Shown in pieces: positions 17,351 to 26,427 of a stretch of DNA of 64,000 bases (its first letter is position 1; every line of letters starts with the position of its first letter). Source of the stretch: Verrucomicrobiota bacterium (lineage in GTDB: Bacteria; Verrucomicrobiota; Verrucomicrobiia; JABWAM01); contig JAHFSY010000010.1 of the NCBI GenBank assembly GCA_023269615.1, positions 1 to 64,000 on the forward strand. The letters are read 5' to 3'. A program made the translations under genes and the position numbers. The notes below the pieces were generated by a model. It had not been told where the DNA came from. It saw only the letters and a program-made list of their open reading frames with translations, and ran no database searches.

Positions 17351-18959
17351 GCCCGGCTTCATCCATGACGGATTTTTCAAAATCGCGGACCACCTGCTGC
17401 TGCTCCCTCTGGACGAGCATCTGGCTGATCATCGGCTCAACCTTCACCAAATCCTCGAATTTGGCGTGCTCCCTGGCGCTGACGTACACAAACAAGCCGC
17501 CGGTCACGGTCGGGATGAATTTGCCCACGGAGCCGATGGAAAGCTTCATGGATACCTGACGCACCGCACCCTCGAACGGCTCCGACTTGGCCGGCGCGGA
17601 ATCCATGGCGGAAAAATTCTTGAAGGTCTGGGGCTTGAGCTTGAGCTCGGCAGATGCCTGGGCAAATGTCTTGCCGGTACCGAGCAGGTTTTCCAGTTCT
17701 TCGCGCTTCTTCTCGCCATCCTCGCGCGCCAGCTTCAGCGCCAGCGAAGTGACGAGAGCGCTCTTGACCGACTCACGTACTTGCTCAAAAGGAGAATCTC
17801 CGCTCGGTTTTTTGGCAAGCAGCTTCAGCACGTACACGGCGCTCTCGGAAGGCACGACGTCGCTGATGGGGTTATCCTCGGACAACTTGAACGCTGCATG
17901 TGTGAACGACGGAACCTGGATGCCGGGCGCCAGTTGGTTCGAGTTGAAAAAATCGGTTTCCTTTACCACCACCCCTTCCTTCTTCGCCAACTCTTCGAAC
18001 GACAACTGCGGCTTTCCCTGCTCCGGGATCAGCTTGACTGTAAAATCCGTCGCCCTTCGATTCGCCACATCGTGCGCCTTTTGCTGTCGGATGTCGTGCC
18101 GAAGCAACTCGGCCACATCCTTCAAGGGCTTGCTCTTGCCGTCCGATGTTCGAAACAATTCTGCCCTCGCCTCGTAGGCCGCCTTCAATTCCTCATCGCT
18201 GATGGCCTGGTCGTCCTGCGGAATGTTCGTGGGATCGACCGGGAAAACCACATACGCCACGCGCGCCTGCTCGGGCGTGCGGAAACGATCCATGTTCTGT
18301 TTGTAAAATCCCTGCAGATCAGCCTCCGACGGCTTTACCCGCGCCGTGTAATCGGTGAATTCAAAACGGCACGCGGACGCCGTCACCTTGTCCGTCACCT
18401 CCGTTACCAGCGCGGAGGACTGCTGCGGCGTGACCTTGGCTGTCGAGGCGACAAGCATCATCATTTTGCGCAGCATGATGTCTTCCCGGATCAGCATTTC
18501 AAACCCTGCCTCGGTCAATCCCCTTTGTGGCAAAATCTCCTGGATAAACCTGTCGTAAGCAGCCTGGTTCAACTGGCCATTCTTGTCCGAAAAATAACGC
18601 CTCGCATCCCCAACCACCTCCTCGTCGGCAGCCGTGATACCCATGCTTTCAGCCTTTTCCACCAAGGCCAGGTTGCGCAACACCTGCTCCGCAAGCCATG
18701 CCTCCGACCGCTCGTCGGGGCGAATCCCCTTCCCATTCATTTGCATGCGCAACTTGAAGCGGCGCTTGGCATGATCCAGGTCGCGTGCATTGATCTTGTG
18801 ACCGTAAACCAACGCTCCCGAACCATCCCCGGTCCCGCGTGCCGCCCTGCCATAACCCGCATAATCCATGCAAACAAATGGGATGATGATGATCACCAAT
18901 AGAAGCATGAAAAGCCATGTTCGGTGACGGTCAATGAAACGCTGGAATTTCGTAATCAT
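17307..18959 (-). CDS. SurA/PpiD-like membrane-anchored periplasmic chaperone
   Basis: A 550-residue protein. One transmembrane helix is at about 14-32 after a short basic N-terminus, giving the PpiD topology. A SurA-N-like helical domain follows (NARDLDHAKRRFKLRMQ, then EQVLRNLALVEKAESMGI). The rest is helical with a C-terminal part rich in charged residues. A parvulin PPIase domain cannot be recognised with confidence, so catalytic activity is doubtful. The expected role is folding of exported and outer-membrane proteins. The start at 18959 (MITKFQRF) is preferred; the frame extends six codons more. It overlaps the histidine kinase gene tail to tail. Confidence 0.75.
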   Translation of the reverse strand: MITKFQRFIDRHRTWLFMLLLVIIIIPFVCMDYAGYGRAARGTGDGSGALVYGHKINARDLDHAKRRFKLRMQMNGKGIRPDERSEAWLAEQVLRNLALVEKAESMGITAADEEVVGDARRYFSDKNGQLNQAAYDRFIQEILPQRGLTEAGFEMLIREDIMLRKMMMLVASTAKVTPQQSSALVTEVTDKVTASACRFEFTDYTARVKPSEADLQGFYKQNMDRFRTPEQARVAYVVFPVDPTNIPQDDQAISDEELKAAYEARAELFRTSDGKSKPLKDVAELLRHDIRQQKAHDVANRRATDFTVKLIPEQGKPQLSFEELAKKEGVVVKETDFFNSNQLAPGIQVPSFTHAAFKLSEDNPISDVVPSESAVYVLKLLAKKPSGDSPFEQVRESVKSALVTSLALKLAREDGEKKREELENLLGTGKTFAQASAELKLKPQTFKNFSAMDSAPAKSEPFEGAVRQVSMKLSIGSVGKFIPTVTGGLFVYVSAREHAKFEDLVKVEPMISQMLVQREQQQVVRDFEKSVMDEAGLKFERPSSPLVIDE

Positions 18960-19019
18960 GAGTTTGTGAGCCCACACCCTGCCCTAAGCCGGGAAAAAAG
19001 GAAATTCTGAATTTGTTTC

Positions 19020-19469
19020 CTACGCAATGCCACCGAATGTAACGAAATCGTCAATGTCCAGGAGCTCAAACCACCTGGAAACATCCTTGCGATTGGGTGC
19101 GATCTTGGACTGGTACTCGATGAAAAAACCGTGCGTTTCCAAGTCGCATGGACTCCGACGATCCATGAAATCGGACCATGTGGCAATCTCGACATCGCTG
19201 CGCTTGTGTTTCGCGTGCTTGCCAATCCACTCAAGAATCTCTCCGTCACCCTTCCCCATCGCAAGCTGCTTCTTCAAGGCGGCGCCCCTGATTCCCACGA
19301 AATTCAGAAAGCACTGGTCAAGCGGGCAATCAAAATTGAATTCGCCGTTCTTGCGGACAATCGTGGCTCGCCCCTTGTCGAGAATGCGCGGAAGAATGAC
19401 GTAACCACCGAGTCGAACGCGCGGGCTGCGCGGCGGGCGTTTTGTGAGATCCGGAGCGGTGATCGCCAT
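19020..19469 (-). CDS. DUF5069 domain protein
   Basis: A 149-residue protein beginning with DLTKRPPRSPRVRLGGYVILPRIL, the block that opens DUF5069 proteins, a family known mainly from Verrucomicrobia and Planctomycetes. The middle has DFNFDCPLDQ-like and LEWIGKHAKHKRSDVEIATWSDF stretches. No catalytic motif is known to me and no function is assigned. It lies 8 bases from the response-regulator gene on the same strand and is probably co-transcribed with it. Confidence 0.72.
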   Translation of the reverse strand: MAITAPDLTKRPPRSPRVRLGGYVILPRILDKGRATIVRKNGEFNFDCPLDQCFLNFVGIRGAALKKQLAMGKGDGEILEWIGKHAKHKRSDVEIATWSDFMDRRSPCDLETHGFFIEYQSKIAPNRKDVSRWFELLDIDDFVTFGGIA

Positions 19470-19477
19470 GTTCTTGC

Positions 19478-19846
19478 TTACCGGGAAAGCAGTGTTTCCA
19501 CGCTTCCCAGGAGTTGCTCGATGGTGAAGGGCTTGCCAAGAAAACCGGCGTTCAGCTGCATGGCGGCCTGCGTGACTTCATCGTGGTCCGGCACGCCCGT
19601 GATGAAAAGGATCGGGGTCATGTCACGCTTGATGCGAAGACGCCCCATGAAGGCGACGCCATTCATTCCCTTGAGTTTGTAATCGCAGATGATCAGCGTG
19701 AAAGGTTCTGCGGTCATGACGCCAAACGCTTCCTCCGCACTGGCCACGGCACAAATGCGAGACACCTTCTGGTCCTTGAAAATCGCGACCAGGCTATCGC
19801 GCACAGCAGCCTCGTCGTCTATGATCAGCAGTGATGAAATATCGCT
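19478..19846 (-). CDS. Single-domain CheY-like response regulator
   Basis: A 122-residue receiver domain. The acidic pocket is in LLIIDDEAAVRD, the phosphorylated aspartate in LIICDYKLKGMNG, the switch threonine in ILFITGVPD, and the conserved lysine in FLGKPFTIEQLL. There is no output domain, so it must act through a partner, such as a kinase or a motility protein. The nearest histidine kinase is at 15.5 kb on the other strand, and PilT-type genes lie 2 kb upstream, but neither link is proven. A GTG at 19846 is taken as the start; a TTG at 19885 is possible. Confidence 0.85.
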   Translation of the reverse strand, partial: SDISSLLIIDDEAAVRDSLVAIFKDQKVSRICAVASAEEAFGVMTAEPFTLIICDYKLKGMNGVAFMGRLRIKRDMTPILFITGVPDHDEVTQAAMQLNAGFLGKPFTIEQLLGSVETLLSR

Positions 19847-19926
19847 CACGGGCGCAAACCCTATCAACCTTGAATGTTTTTGCAAGACAAGATGCCGAAA
19901 ATGTAGACGGCTTTGCCGAATTCTCC

Positions 19927-20427
19927 CTACCTTGCGGATTCAGGGTGGAGACGGACGCCTTGATCGGGAGGAAGCAACGCGAGAATTTCCCGGATGGTGC
20001 TCTCCCGTCCGGGCAACACGAGTTCGGGGCGGATGTCGCAGAGCGGTTGCAGGACGAAGCGGCGTTGCAGCATGCGTGGGTGCGGGAGCATCAGTTCGGG
20101 AGTGTTCACCACGATTTGATCGGCGTAGAGCAGATCGAGGTCGAGCGGTCGCGGGGAATTTTTCAAATACGATTCCTTGCGACCACGAACGCGCTCAAAC
20201 TCCCGCAGGAGCCGCAGCATCTCGATGGGTGCCATCGCGGCGGATATTTCGCAGACAGCGTTCAGGAACGAAGGGGTGCCCGGAACGCAATCCACCGGCG
20301 CTGTTTCATACACGCGCGAGACGAGCAGGCAATCGGGGGCAAGGGCATCCATCCAACGAACGGCGGCGCGCAAATGACCAGGACGATCCCCTTCGTTGGA
20401 ACCAAGGGCAATGCCGAAGTGCTTCAT
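19927..20427 (-). CDS. folK: 2-amino-4-hydroxy-6-hydroxymethyldihydropteridine diphosphokinase
   Basis: A 166-residue HPPK of folate biosynthesis, transferring diphosphate from ATP to 6-hydroxymethyl-dihydropterin. FGIALGSNEGDR opens the domain, followed by YETAPVDCVPGTPSFLNAV, then RKESYLKNSPRPLDLDLL and LPHPRMLQRRFVLQPL, all typical of the family. The ATG at 20427 overlaps the stop of dapB by 4 bases, so translation is probably coupled. The pairing of folate and lysine genes is a matter of operon arrangement; no shared pathway step is implied. Confidence 0.93.
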   Translation of the reverse strand: MKHFGIALGSNEGDRPGHLRAAVRWMDALAPDCLLVSRVYETAPVDCVPGTPSFLNAVCEISAAMAPIEMLRLLREFERVRGRKESYLKNSPRPLDLDLLYADQIVVNTPELMLPHPRMLQRRFVLQPLCDIRPELVLPGRESTIREILALLPPDQGVRLHPESAR

Positions 20428-21179
20428 TCGGTGCGGCGCGACACCTGCAATCCAAGCACGTCCGCCATGTCGTAGATGCCGGGTTGAGCCGTGGAAACCC
20501 ATTTGACCGCCAGCAGCGCGCCCTTGGCGAAGATGTCGCGCGAATGGGCCTTGTGGGTGATCTCAATGACCTCGCCTTCATTGGCAAAAATCACGGTGTG
20601 ATCGCCTACATAATCCCCGGCGCGGATCGAATGAATCCCGATCTCGCTCGCCGTCCGTTCCCCCATGTCCCCAAAGCGCCCGTGCTTTACAATCTTGGAG
20701 TGTTGCAACCCCTTCGTCTCTGCGATGATCTCCGCGAGGTGGGATGCCGTGCCGCTCGGCGCATCCTTTTTCCGCCGATGATGCTTTTCGACAATTTCAA
20801 TATCGTATCCCTCCTTGAGCACGGAAGTGACCACATGGGCCAGGGTAAAAAGTAAATTTACGCCCACGCTCATGTTCGGTGCCATCACGATGGGAATCCC
20901 GTTGCTGGCGCTCTTGATCGCCGTGCGCTCGGCATACGTAAATCCCGTCGTCCCGATTACCATGGGGCATCCTGCGGCCTGGGCCGCCGCGGCCAGTGTG
21001 GGCGTGAATGTATGCACGCTGAAATCCACGATGACCACGCCGGGCTTGAGATGGTCGTTGTAGCGATCATCCCGGTCAAGCGCCGCAACGATCTCGAACT
21101 CCTTGTCGTCCGCGGCACAGGCAAGCACGCTCTGTCCCATGCGGCCCTTGGCTCCAGTCACAATGGTTTTTATAGGCAT
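20424..21179 (-). CDS. dapB: 4-hydroxy-tetrahydrodipicolinate reductase
   Basis: A 251-residue DapB of the diaminopimelate/lysine pathway, reducing the product of DapA with NAD(P)H. The N-terminal nucleotide fold has VTGAKGRMGQSV, and VVIVDFSVH, VIGTTGFT and APNMSVGVNLLF follow. The catalytic block is IVEKHHRRKKDAPSGTA, with the conserved histidines and lysine. The length is a little short but complete. DAP is also a peptidoglycan building block, so the gene is likely essential. It follows pilT by 5 bases on the same strand. Confidence 0.95.
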   Translation of the reverse strand: MPIKTIVTGAKGRMGQSVLACAADDKEFEIVAALDRDDRYNDHLKPGVVIVDFSVHTFTPTLAAAAQAAGCPMVIGTTGFTYAERTAIKSASNGIPIVMAPNMSVGVNLLFTLAHVVTSVLKEGYDIEIVEKHHRRKKDAPSGTASHLAEIIAETKGLQHSKIVKHGRFGDMGERTASEIGIHSIRAGDYVGDHTVIFANEGEVIEITHKAHSRDIFAKGALLAVKWVSTAQPGIYDMADVLGLQVSRRTE

Positions 21180-21184
21180 AAGAA

Positions 21185-22270
21185 TCAGCGTCCCGTGGGA
21201 ATGGCGGCATCCTTCGGGAGAAATTCCTCGAAGCGTGGTTTCTCGATTGCCTTCATGTAAGCCTCAATGGGTGAAACCAGTCCGTCCTTCAAACATCGCA
21301 TGATGCAATCGTCCATCAATTGCATGCCCTGCGCCTTGCCGCTCACCAGCACATCAAACAGTTTTTCGGTTTTTCCCTCGCGGATGATCGAGGAGACGGC
21401 GCTGGTGGATACCAGGATTTCGTTCACGGCAAGGCGCCCCTTGCCATCCGCTTTTTTCATGAGCAATTGTGCCACCACCCCCCGGAGCGAGGAGCCCAGC
21501 ATGGTGCGAATCTGCGGCTGCTGCTCGGCCGGAAAAACGTCAATGATGCGGTCCACCGTCTTGCGCGCGTTGTTCGTGTGCAGCGTGCCAAACACCAGCA
21601 TCCCGGTTTCCGCCGCGGTCAGCGCCAGCGCGATCGTCTCAAGGTCGCGCATCTCGCCCACGAGAATCGCATCCGCGTCCTCCCGCAACGCCGCCTTCAA
21701 TCCCGCCTGGAACGAGGGTGTGTCCACATGCACCTCGCGCTGCGTGATGATGCTCAGCTTGTTCTTGTGCACGAATTCAATGGGCTCCTCGATCGTGACA
21801 ATGTGCTTGGCAAAATTCACATTCATGTAATCCATCAGCGCGGCGAGCGTCGTGGACTTGCCGCTGCCCGTGGGACCCGTGACGAGCACAATTCCCGCAC
21901 GCATGCGCCCGAAATTCTTGATGATCTCAGGCACTCCCAACTGCTCAAGCGTGAGGATTTTGGTGGGGATCAAGCGAAAGACCGCGGCCGCACCGTGCAC
22001 CTGCTTGAGAAAATTGGATCGAAAACGGGAATGCTCGTCCATCTGGTAGGCGAAGTCGAGGTCGCCCTTTTCCATGAACGCGTTCCAACGCTGCGGTCCC
22101 GCCGCTTCGGACAACAGGTCGGTGATCTCCTCGTGCGTCAGGATTTCATGGCGGATCGCCTCGATGTCGCCATGCACCCGCGCCTTCGGCGGTTGCCCCT
22201 CCTGCAAATGCAGGTCGGACGCGCCCTTGGACACCATCAGGGCAAAAAGCTCGTCAATGCGGTTGTTCAT
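21185..22270 (-). CDS. pilT: Type IV pilus retraction ATPase PilT
   Basis: A 361-residue hexameric ATPase of the secretion ATPase superfamily. The N-terminal PAS-like domain begins IDELFALMVSKGASDLHLQEGQ. The Walker A is VTGPTGSGKSTT, the Asp box is in IVTIEEPIEFVH, the Walker B is AILVGEMRDLETI, and the His box is FGTLHTNNARKTVDR. The AIRxG-like element appears as SSIIREGKTEKL. It drives pilus retraction at the cytoplasmic face of the inner membrane for twitching motility or DNA uptake. It lies 3 bases after a second PilT-type gene. Confidence 0.92.
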   Translation of the reverse strand: MNNRIDELFALMVSKGASDLHLQEGQPPKARVHGDIEAIRHEILTHEEITDLLSEAAGPQRWNAFMEKGDLDFAYQMDEHSRFRSNFLKQVHGAAAVFRLIPTKILTLEQLGVPEIIKNFGRMRAGIVLVTGPTGSGKSTTLAALMDYMNVNFAKHIVTIEEPIEFVHKNKLSIITQREVHVDTPSFQAGLKAALREDADAILVGEMRDLETIALALTAAETGMLVFGTLHTNNARKTVDRIIDVFPAEQQPQIRTMLGSSLRGVVAQLLMKKADGKGRLAVNEILVSTSAVSSIIREGKTEKLFDVLVSGKAQGMQLMDDCIMRCLKDGLVSPIEAYMKAIEKPRFEEFLPKDAAIPTGR

Positions 22271-22273
22271 GAC

Positions 22274-23704
22274 TTAATCGGTAAGGTATTGCTTGAACAT
22301 CTCCCTCTGCTCGGCACGATCAAAGGCATCCTGGGCCGAGATGATTTCGTTCTCCAACAAATCAAGCAGCGCGTCATCCATCAACCGGCACCCGATCTTT
22401 TTTCCGGTCTGCATCACCCCCGGCAGCATGAAGGTCTTGCCCTCGCGGATGAGCGCCGCAGCCGCGGGTGTATTGATGAGCACTTCCATGGCAAGGACGC
22501 GTCCCTGGCCGTCCTTGCGCGGGACAAGCTGCTGGCTGACAATTCCGCGCAGGGAGCCCGACACCATCGTGCGGATCTGCGCCTGCTGCTCCGTGGGAAA
22601 CACGTCAAGCAACCGGTCGAGCGTGCGCGCCGCGCTGCTCGTGTGCAGCGTTCCAAACACCAGGTGGCCGGTCTCGGAGGCCGAGATCGCAAGCGAGATC
22701 GTCTCAAGGTCGCGCATTTCACCCACCATGATCACATCGGGATCCTCGCGCAGCGCGGCGCGCAACGCCGCGCCGAATGACATCGTGTGCGAATGCACCT
22801 CGCGCTGGGTGATCTGGCAGCCCTTCGTCTCAAACACATACTCAATCGGATCCTCCAGCGTGATGATGTGGTCGTGGCGCTCCATGTTCACCTCCTCGAC
22901 CAGCGAGGCCATCGTGGTGGACTTGCCGCTTCCCACGGAACCCGTCACGAGGACCAGCCCGTTTTGGAATTTCGTCAGTCCCTTCAAGAGCTTGGGCAAC
23001 CCCAGCTCGTCCATGGTCTTCACCTTGTTGTTGATGATGCGGAAAACGCCGTCCACGCCGGTGCGCTGGCGCACCACGCTGCTCCGGAAACGTCCCATCC
23101 CCTCCACTGAATAACAGAAATCAAGATCCCCCTTCTCCTTGAACACGGCTTTCTGCGCATCCGAGATGAATCCCATCATGAGCCGCTCGGTCTGCGCCGC
23201 GTTGAACATCGGCGCCTTGAACCACATGATCTGCAGGCACCCGTTGCGCCGCATCGTCGGGGGCGCTGAAACGCCGATGTGAACGTCGGACGCCCCATAA
23301 TACTGCCCGATCCGAAGGTAGTCGTTCAGATGCTCCAGGGCGCCATCCTCATCCACACGAACTTCAAAATTGATATCGGTCGGGGCAAGAATGTTGTCGC
23401 TGACCACCTCCACCTGTGTGGAAGCGGGCGCCGGCTCCGCTGACTGCTGGGCGGGTTCCGCGTGCTCGCCATTGGAAGAAGGAGCGTCCGTCCCACGAGA
23501 CGCCTCCTGTTGCAGCCACGTGAGATGCTCCTGGCCCAACCAGCCTTGCTGCGAGATGAAGTCGAGCACGGATAGGGCGGGATCTCGCGCCACCGCCTCG
23601 TGGGCAGTGTTGACCTGCTCACTGTTCAACCACCCCTGCGCGGCCGCTGTTTCCAAGATGAAGGTATTCACGACTGCGTGTACATGTAGCCCAAAGGCTG
23701 CCAT
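22274..23704 (-). CDS. PilT/PilU-type ATPase with extra N-terminal region
   Basis: A 476-residue PilT paralogue. The C-terminal 350 residues have Walker A GSVGSGKSTT, DPIEYVFETKG, Walker B VIMVGEMRDLETI and the His box FGTLHTSSAARTLDR. About 120 residues precede this. They begin with two similar helical units (GWLNSEQVNTAHEAVA and GWLGQEHLTWLQQEA) that resemble the N-terminal domains of PilB/GspE ATPases. A linker rich in A, E, P and S follows. This fits a PilU-like accessory motor in tandem with PilT. The ATG at 23704 leaves only 17 bases to the divergent gene, so an internal GTG at 23671 is a possible true start. Confidence 0.83.
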   Translation of the reverse strand: MAAFGLHVHAVVNTFILETAAAQGWLNSEQVNTAHEAVARDPALSVLDFISQQGWLGQEHLTWLQQEASRGTDAPSSNGEHAEPAQQSAEPAPASTQVEVVSDNILAPTDINFEVRVDEDGALEHLNDYLRIGQYYGASDVHIGVSAPPTMRRNGCLQIMWFKAPMFNAAQTERLMMGFISDAQKAVFKEKGDLDFCYSVEGMGRFRSSVVRQRTGVDGVFRIINNKVKTMDELGLPKLLKGLTKFQNGLVLVTGSVGSGKSTTMASLVEEVNMERHDHIITLEDPIEYVFETKGCQITQREVHSHTMSFGAALRAALREDPDVIMVGEMRDLETISLAISASETGHLVFGTLHTSSAARTLDRLLDVFPTEQQAQIRTMVSGSLRGIVSQQLVPRKDGQGRVLAMEVLINTPAAAALIREGKTFMLPGVMQTGKKIGCRLMDDALLDLLENEIISAQDAFDRAEQREMFKQYLTD

Positions 23705-23721
23705 ACTTCAACATCCAACGT

Positions 23722-23949
23722 ATGAGCGACCTCACTGAACGCGCAAAGAAAGCCGCAGAAATCTCGGCCCACCCACGCCACTACAAAGTGTGCGAAGGCT
23801 GTGAATCCATCGTGGTCGCCAGGGCCAACACCTGCCCCAACTGCCACGGCTACCGTTTCGATGAAGACACGAAACGCGTCGTCGACCAGGCCACCCTCCT
23901 CGGCTCGCGCCCGCAAAGCAGCGTCAAGCCAGAAGACCTTGCAAGCTGA
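23722..23949 (+). CDS. Small zinc-ribbon-like protein
   Basis: A 75-residue protein with two CxxC knuckles (VCEGCES and TCPNCHG) spaced by 13 residues, the pattern of a zinc ribbon. After them comes GYRFDEDTKRVVDQATLLG. It is not a recognised named family. It is short but has good coding character, an ATG, and no better frame on the other strand. It starts 17 bases from the divergent PilT-like gene. A role in nucleic-acid or protein binding is only a guess from the fold. Confidence 0.6.
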   Translation: MSDLTERAKKAAEISAHPRHYKVCEGCESIVVARANTCPNCHGYRFDEDTKRVVDQATLLGSRPQSSVKPEDLAS

Positions 23950-23987
23950 CCCCTCATCCCCACGGGACTACTCCCACGTAATAAAAA

Positions 23988-24063
23988 TGGTGCCAGGGGG
24001 GAGAATTGAACTCCCGACCAAGGGCTTATGAGTCCCCTGCTCTACCTCTGAGCTACCCTGGCA
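23988..24063 (-). tRNA. tRNA with CAT anticodon, probably tRNA-Met (elongator)
   Basis: The reverse complement folds as a cloverleaf of 76 bases including an encoded CCA. The acceptor stem begins TGCCAGG and ends CCTGGCA, the D arm is GCTC/GAGC, the anticodon loop is CTCATAA, and the T loop is TTCAATT. A CAT anticodon can be elongator Met, initiator Met or, when C34 is modified, Ile2. The paired first base argues against initiator. It stands downstream of the zinc-ribbon gene on the other strand. Confidence 0.9.
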
Positions 24064-24300
24064 ATAAAATGTTTTGTCTCCCGGCTGGCAGAGGGCAACC
24101 AACCCCAATAGTATCGGGGCTGCTCCACCCAAGTTTTCCACTCATGCAGCGCGGGATTAGAATCCAATCCAAGAACGGAATCAAGCGCGACTTGACCTCG
24201 GATCGTGGTCCGCGGCTTCGGATCATTGTTCATTGCGCTCGCGGAAGCACCCGCCATGAGGTAGGCTTCAGACAGGCTTTCCCGATTTTAAGGGCTTTCA

Positions 24301-26331
24301 ATGCAAACCCGGTATTCGTCATTTTGCTTGCTCGTAGGCATGATCGCATGTGCCGCCTCTTGGGTACAAGCCGACATCGCTCCCGGAGTCGATTCGTATG
24401 TCCAAAATGCAGAACTCCTTCTTCTCGTGCATGCGCAGTCCAACCAGGAAAGGGAGGCCTTTCCGCCTGCCAATGGAAAGAAGAGATTGGTTGTCGAAAA
24501 GGTTCTCAAGGGCTTCACGACTCACCCCTACGTGGATGAAGCTGCGCCTCAGCTCAAAGATGGCCAGAGTGCTTTGGTTCTCTACCAGTACGCCTATCCC
24601 GATCACTACCGACCGGCCCTTCGGACGGCATCTCCAAAAGCATCGAGCGTCGTCATTTGGCCAATCGGAGATAAGGACCATGTGATGGCGGGCAATATTC
24701 ATCTCAAGTCTGGCTCATATAAGGGCATGGACTTCTCTCCTCCTTCCACACTCGCCGATGTCATCAACTACGTTGCGGAACAGACACCCGAAGAGGTCGG
24801 GCTTTGCGATCAATCGACCAGCCTCCTTCTGGCTCTGCCAGGCGGCGAAGCGATGAAGGATCCGAAAAGAAAAAGTTTTGTCGAATATTACACGATTGTC
24901 CGTGATCTGGGGCGTGATGTTCACGTTCTCGCCGGGCTTCTCGAATCCACAAACCCCGTCACACGCGCCGCCGCAAAGCAGAGATTGGAAGCGATCGCCA
25001 GCGGGGCCGTGCCCAATCCGAAGGATGAAGACCCCCTGTCGTTGCAGCTTTGGTCGCATCATTGGATGCGATGGTGGAATGAAAATGAGCCCCATCTCTT
25101 TTGGAATGAAACCCTCCAGCGGTGGGTGGAGGGCGACAAGGACGCCCACAAGCGCCGCTGGCCTCCCATTCCGGCAGCTCTGAAGCTTCCGCGCGATGAA
25201 TTTCCACCCAACATGGTGAAAGCGCTGGAACAAAAAAAATCGCGGGACTTTGCCCCAGCCTTTCGCGATTGGCTGGATTCTGGAGTCATGCGCGACCGCC
25301 AAATTTGCATGGCGGCCTCGCTGGATCGCAAGTGGGTTGAACAGAACAATCTTGATGGCGCTATTGGAGGGAGCCGTTATTTGCCACCAGCTCCGCGCCT
25401 TTCTCCGGAGGTGATTTTCAGCGACAAGATTTCCGCCACGGATCGCATGAAAGCCTTCGCTCTTGTGAGCCACTGTTGGCACTACGGCCGCTTCACGAGG
25501 GAAAGGGCGAGGGCGATTGTGGAAATCGAAAAGGCCCCCATGGACGCCGAATGCATCAAGCGCGCCGCTTTCTGGGAAATGACCGACGACAACTTCAAGA
25601 CATCTGGCCGAGTCGCTGGCGAGCGATTTTTCCAGAGCAAGGAATCCGAAGCTGGAAAGCTGTCCTTAGCTCTCTTTCTGATCGGTCCCACGAGCGAAAC
25701 GATCTCTGCCGCGAGGCAGAGAATCGAATCCAAGGACAAAGAGTTCATCAAGGGACTCCTCCAGCATGTCAGATCTGATCGGGATGGTGCCGCCGAGTGG
25801 GCGGGCCGCCTGCTGTGCCAAAGCAAACACCCAGAGATCATTCCAATCCTACTCGAATGGCTCGGAGATTCTGATCCCCACTCCAGACAAATGGCTGCTC
25901 TCAACCTGTGTTGGTTTCCTTCCGCCGATGCCATTCCAGGCCTGCTCCACGCTCTGAAAAGTGAAAAAATACCCGCAGTTGAGGAGCAGTTCATTGTCGC
26001 GCTCGCTCAGACAGGAGACCGTCGGGCGCTCGATCCCTTGTTGGCAGCAGCTCGCGAAAAACAAGAGAGCTACACCGCGATTGAAATCGCGCGTGGGCTG
26101 TCTCGAATCAAAGACGCCCACGCCCTTCCAGCACTGGCTGAAATGGCCACGCGTTTCAAAGGAGATGATCAAGCCTCATGGGAAATCGTGAATGCGTTCG
26201 GATACATCTCTGGCGAATTCAAAGGATATTCGCCGTCCGATTTTTGCAGCGGGAGTGCGATTGAGATGGACAAGCTCAAGGATGGCCAGAGTGCCATCAA
26301 AAAATGGATGAAGAAGAAATCGGATTCGTGA
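24301..26331 (+). CDS. Secreted HEAT-repeat protein of unknown function
   Basis: A 676-residue protein with a signal peptide (hydrophobic at about 8-20, likely cleaved after VQA at about 25). The N-terminal third is beta-rich and has no domain I recognise. From about residue 490 there are HEAT-like helical repeats of about 30 residues, for example HPEIIPILLEWLGDSDPHSRQMAALNL followed by DAIPGLLHALKSE and DRRALDPLLAAARE. Such repeats bind other proteins. An AGGG ribosome-binding site sits 6 bases before the ATG. It is a single gene between a tRNA and the Panacea pair. The location is probably periplasmic, and no enzyme function is claimed. Confidence 0.7.
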   Translation: MQTRYSSFCLLVGMIACAASWVQADIAPGVDSYVQNAELLLLVHAQSNQEREAFPPANGKKRLVVEKVLKGFTTHPYVDEAAPQLKDGQSALVLYQYAYPDHYRPALRTASPKASSVVIWPIGDKDHVMAGNIHLKSGSYKGMDFSPPSTLADVINYVAEQTPEEVGLCDQSTSLLLALPGGEAMKDPKRKSFVEYYTIVRDLGRDVHVLAGLLESTNPVTRAAAKQRLEAIASGAVPNPKDEDPLSLQLWSHHWMRWWNENEPHLFWNETLQRWVEGDKDAHKRRWPPIPAALKLPRDEFPPNMVKALEQKKSRDFAPAFRDWLDSGVMRDRQICMAASLDRKWVEQNNLDGAIGGSRYLPPAPRLSPEVIFSDKISATDRMKAFALVSHCWHYGRFTRERARAIVEIEKAPMDAECIKRAAFWEMTDDNFKTSGRVAGERFFQSKESEAGKLSLALFLIGPTSETISAARQRIESKDKEFIKGLLQHVRSDRDGAAEWAGRLLCQSKHPEIIPILLEWLGDSDPHSRQMAALNLCWFPSADAIPGLLHALKSEKIPAVEEQFIVALAQTGDRRALDPLLAAAREKQESYTAIEIARGLSRIKDAHALPALAEMATRFKGDDQASWEIVNAFGYISGEFKGYSPSDFCSGSAIEMDKLKDGQSAIKKWMKKKSDS

Positions 26332-26427
26332 AGCCAGCGGGACGGGAACAAAGGATCCGACAAGGATGAAATTGGAATTTCTTGTTGCCGATGGGATGCT
26401 CTTTTTGGCAAACAGTGAGGGTACTCT

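Noticed and set aside
17160..18902. A 580-codon open frame on the plus strand opposite the PpiD-like gene
   Set aside because: Its translation is rich in H, R and L with no domain; the minus-strand gene has a membrane helix and a SurA-like domain.
21320..22780. A 486-codon plus-strand frame opposite both PilT-type genes
   Set aside because: It is an antisense shadow of high-GC coding sequence; the PilT motifs are on the minus strand.
23988..24063. Initiator tRNA-fMet
   Set aside because: The first base pair of the acceptor stem appears formed, which is unlike initiator tRNAs.
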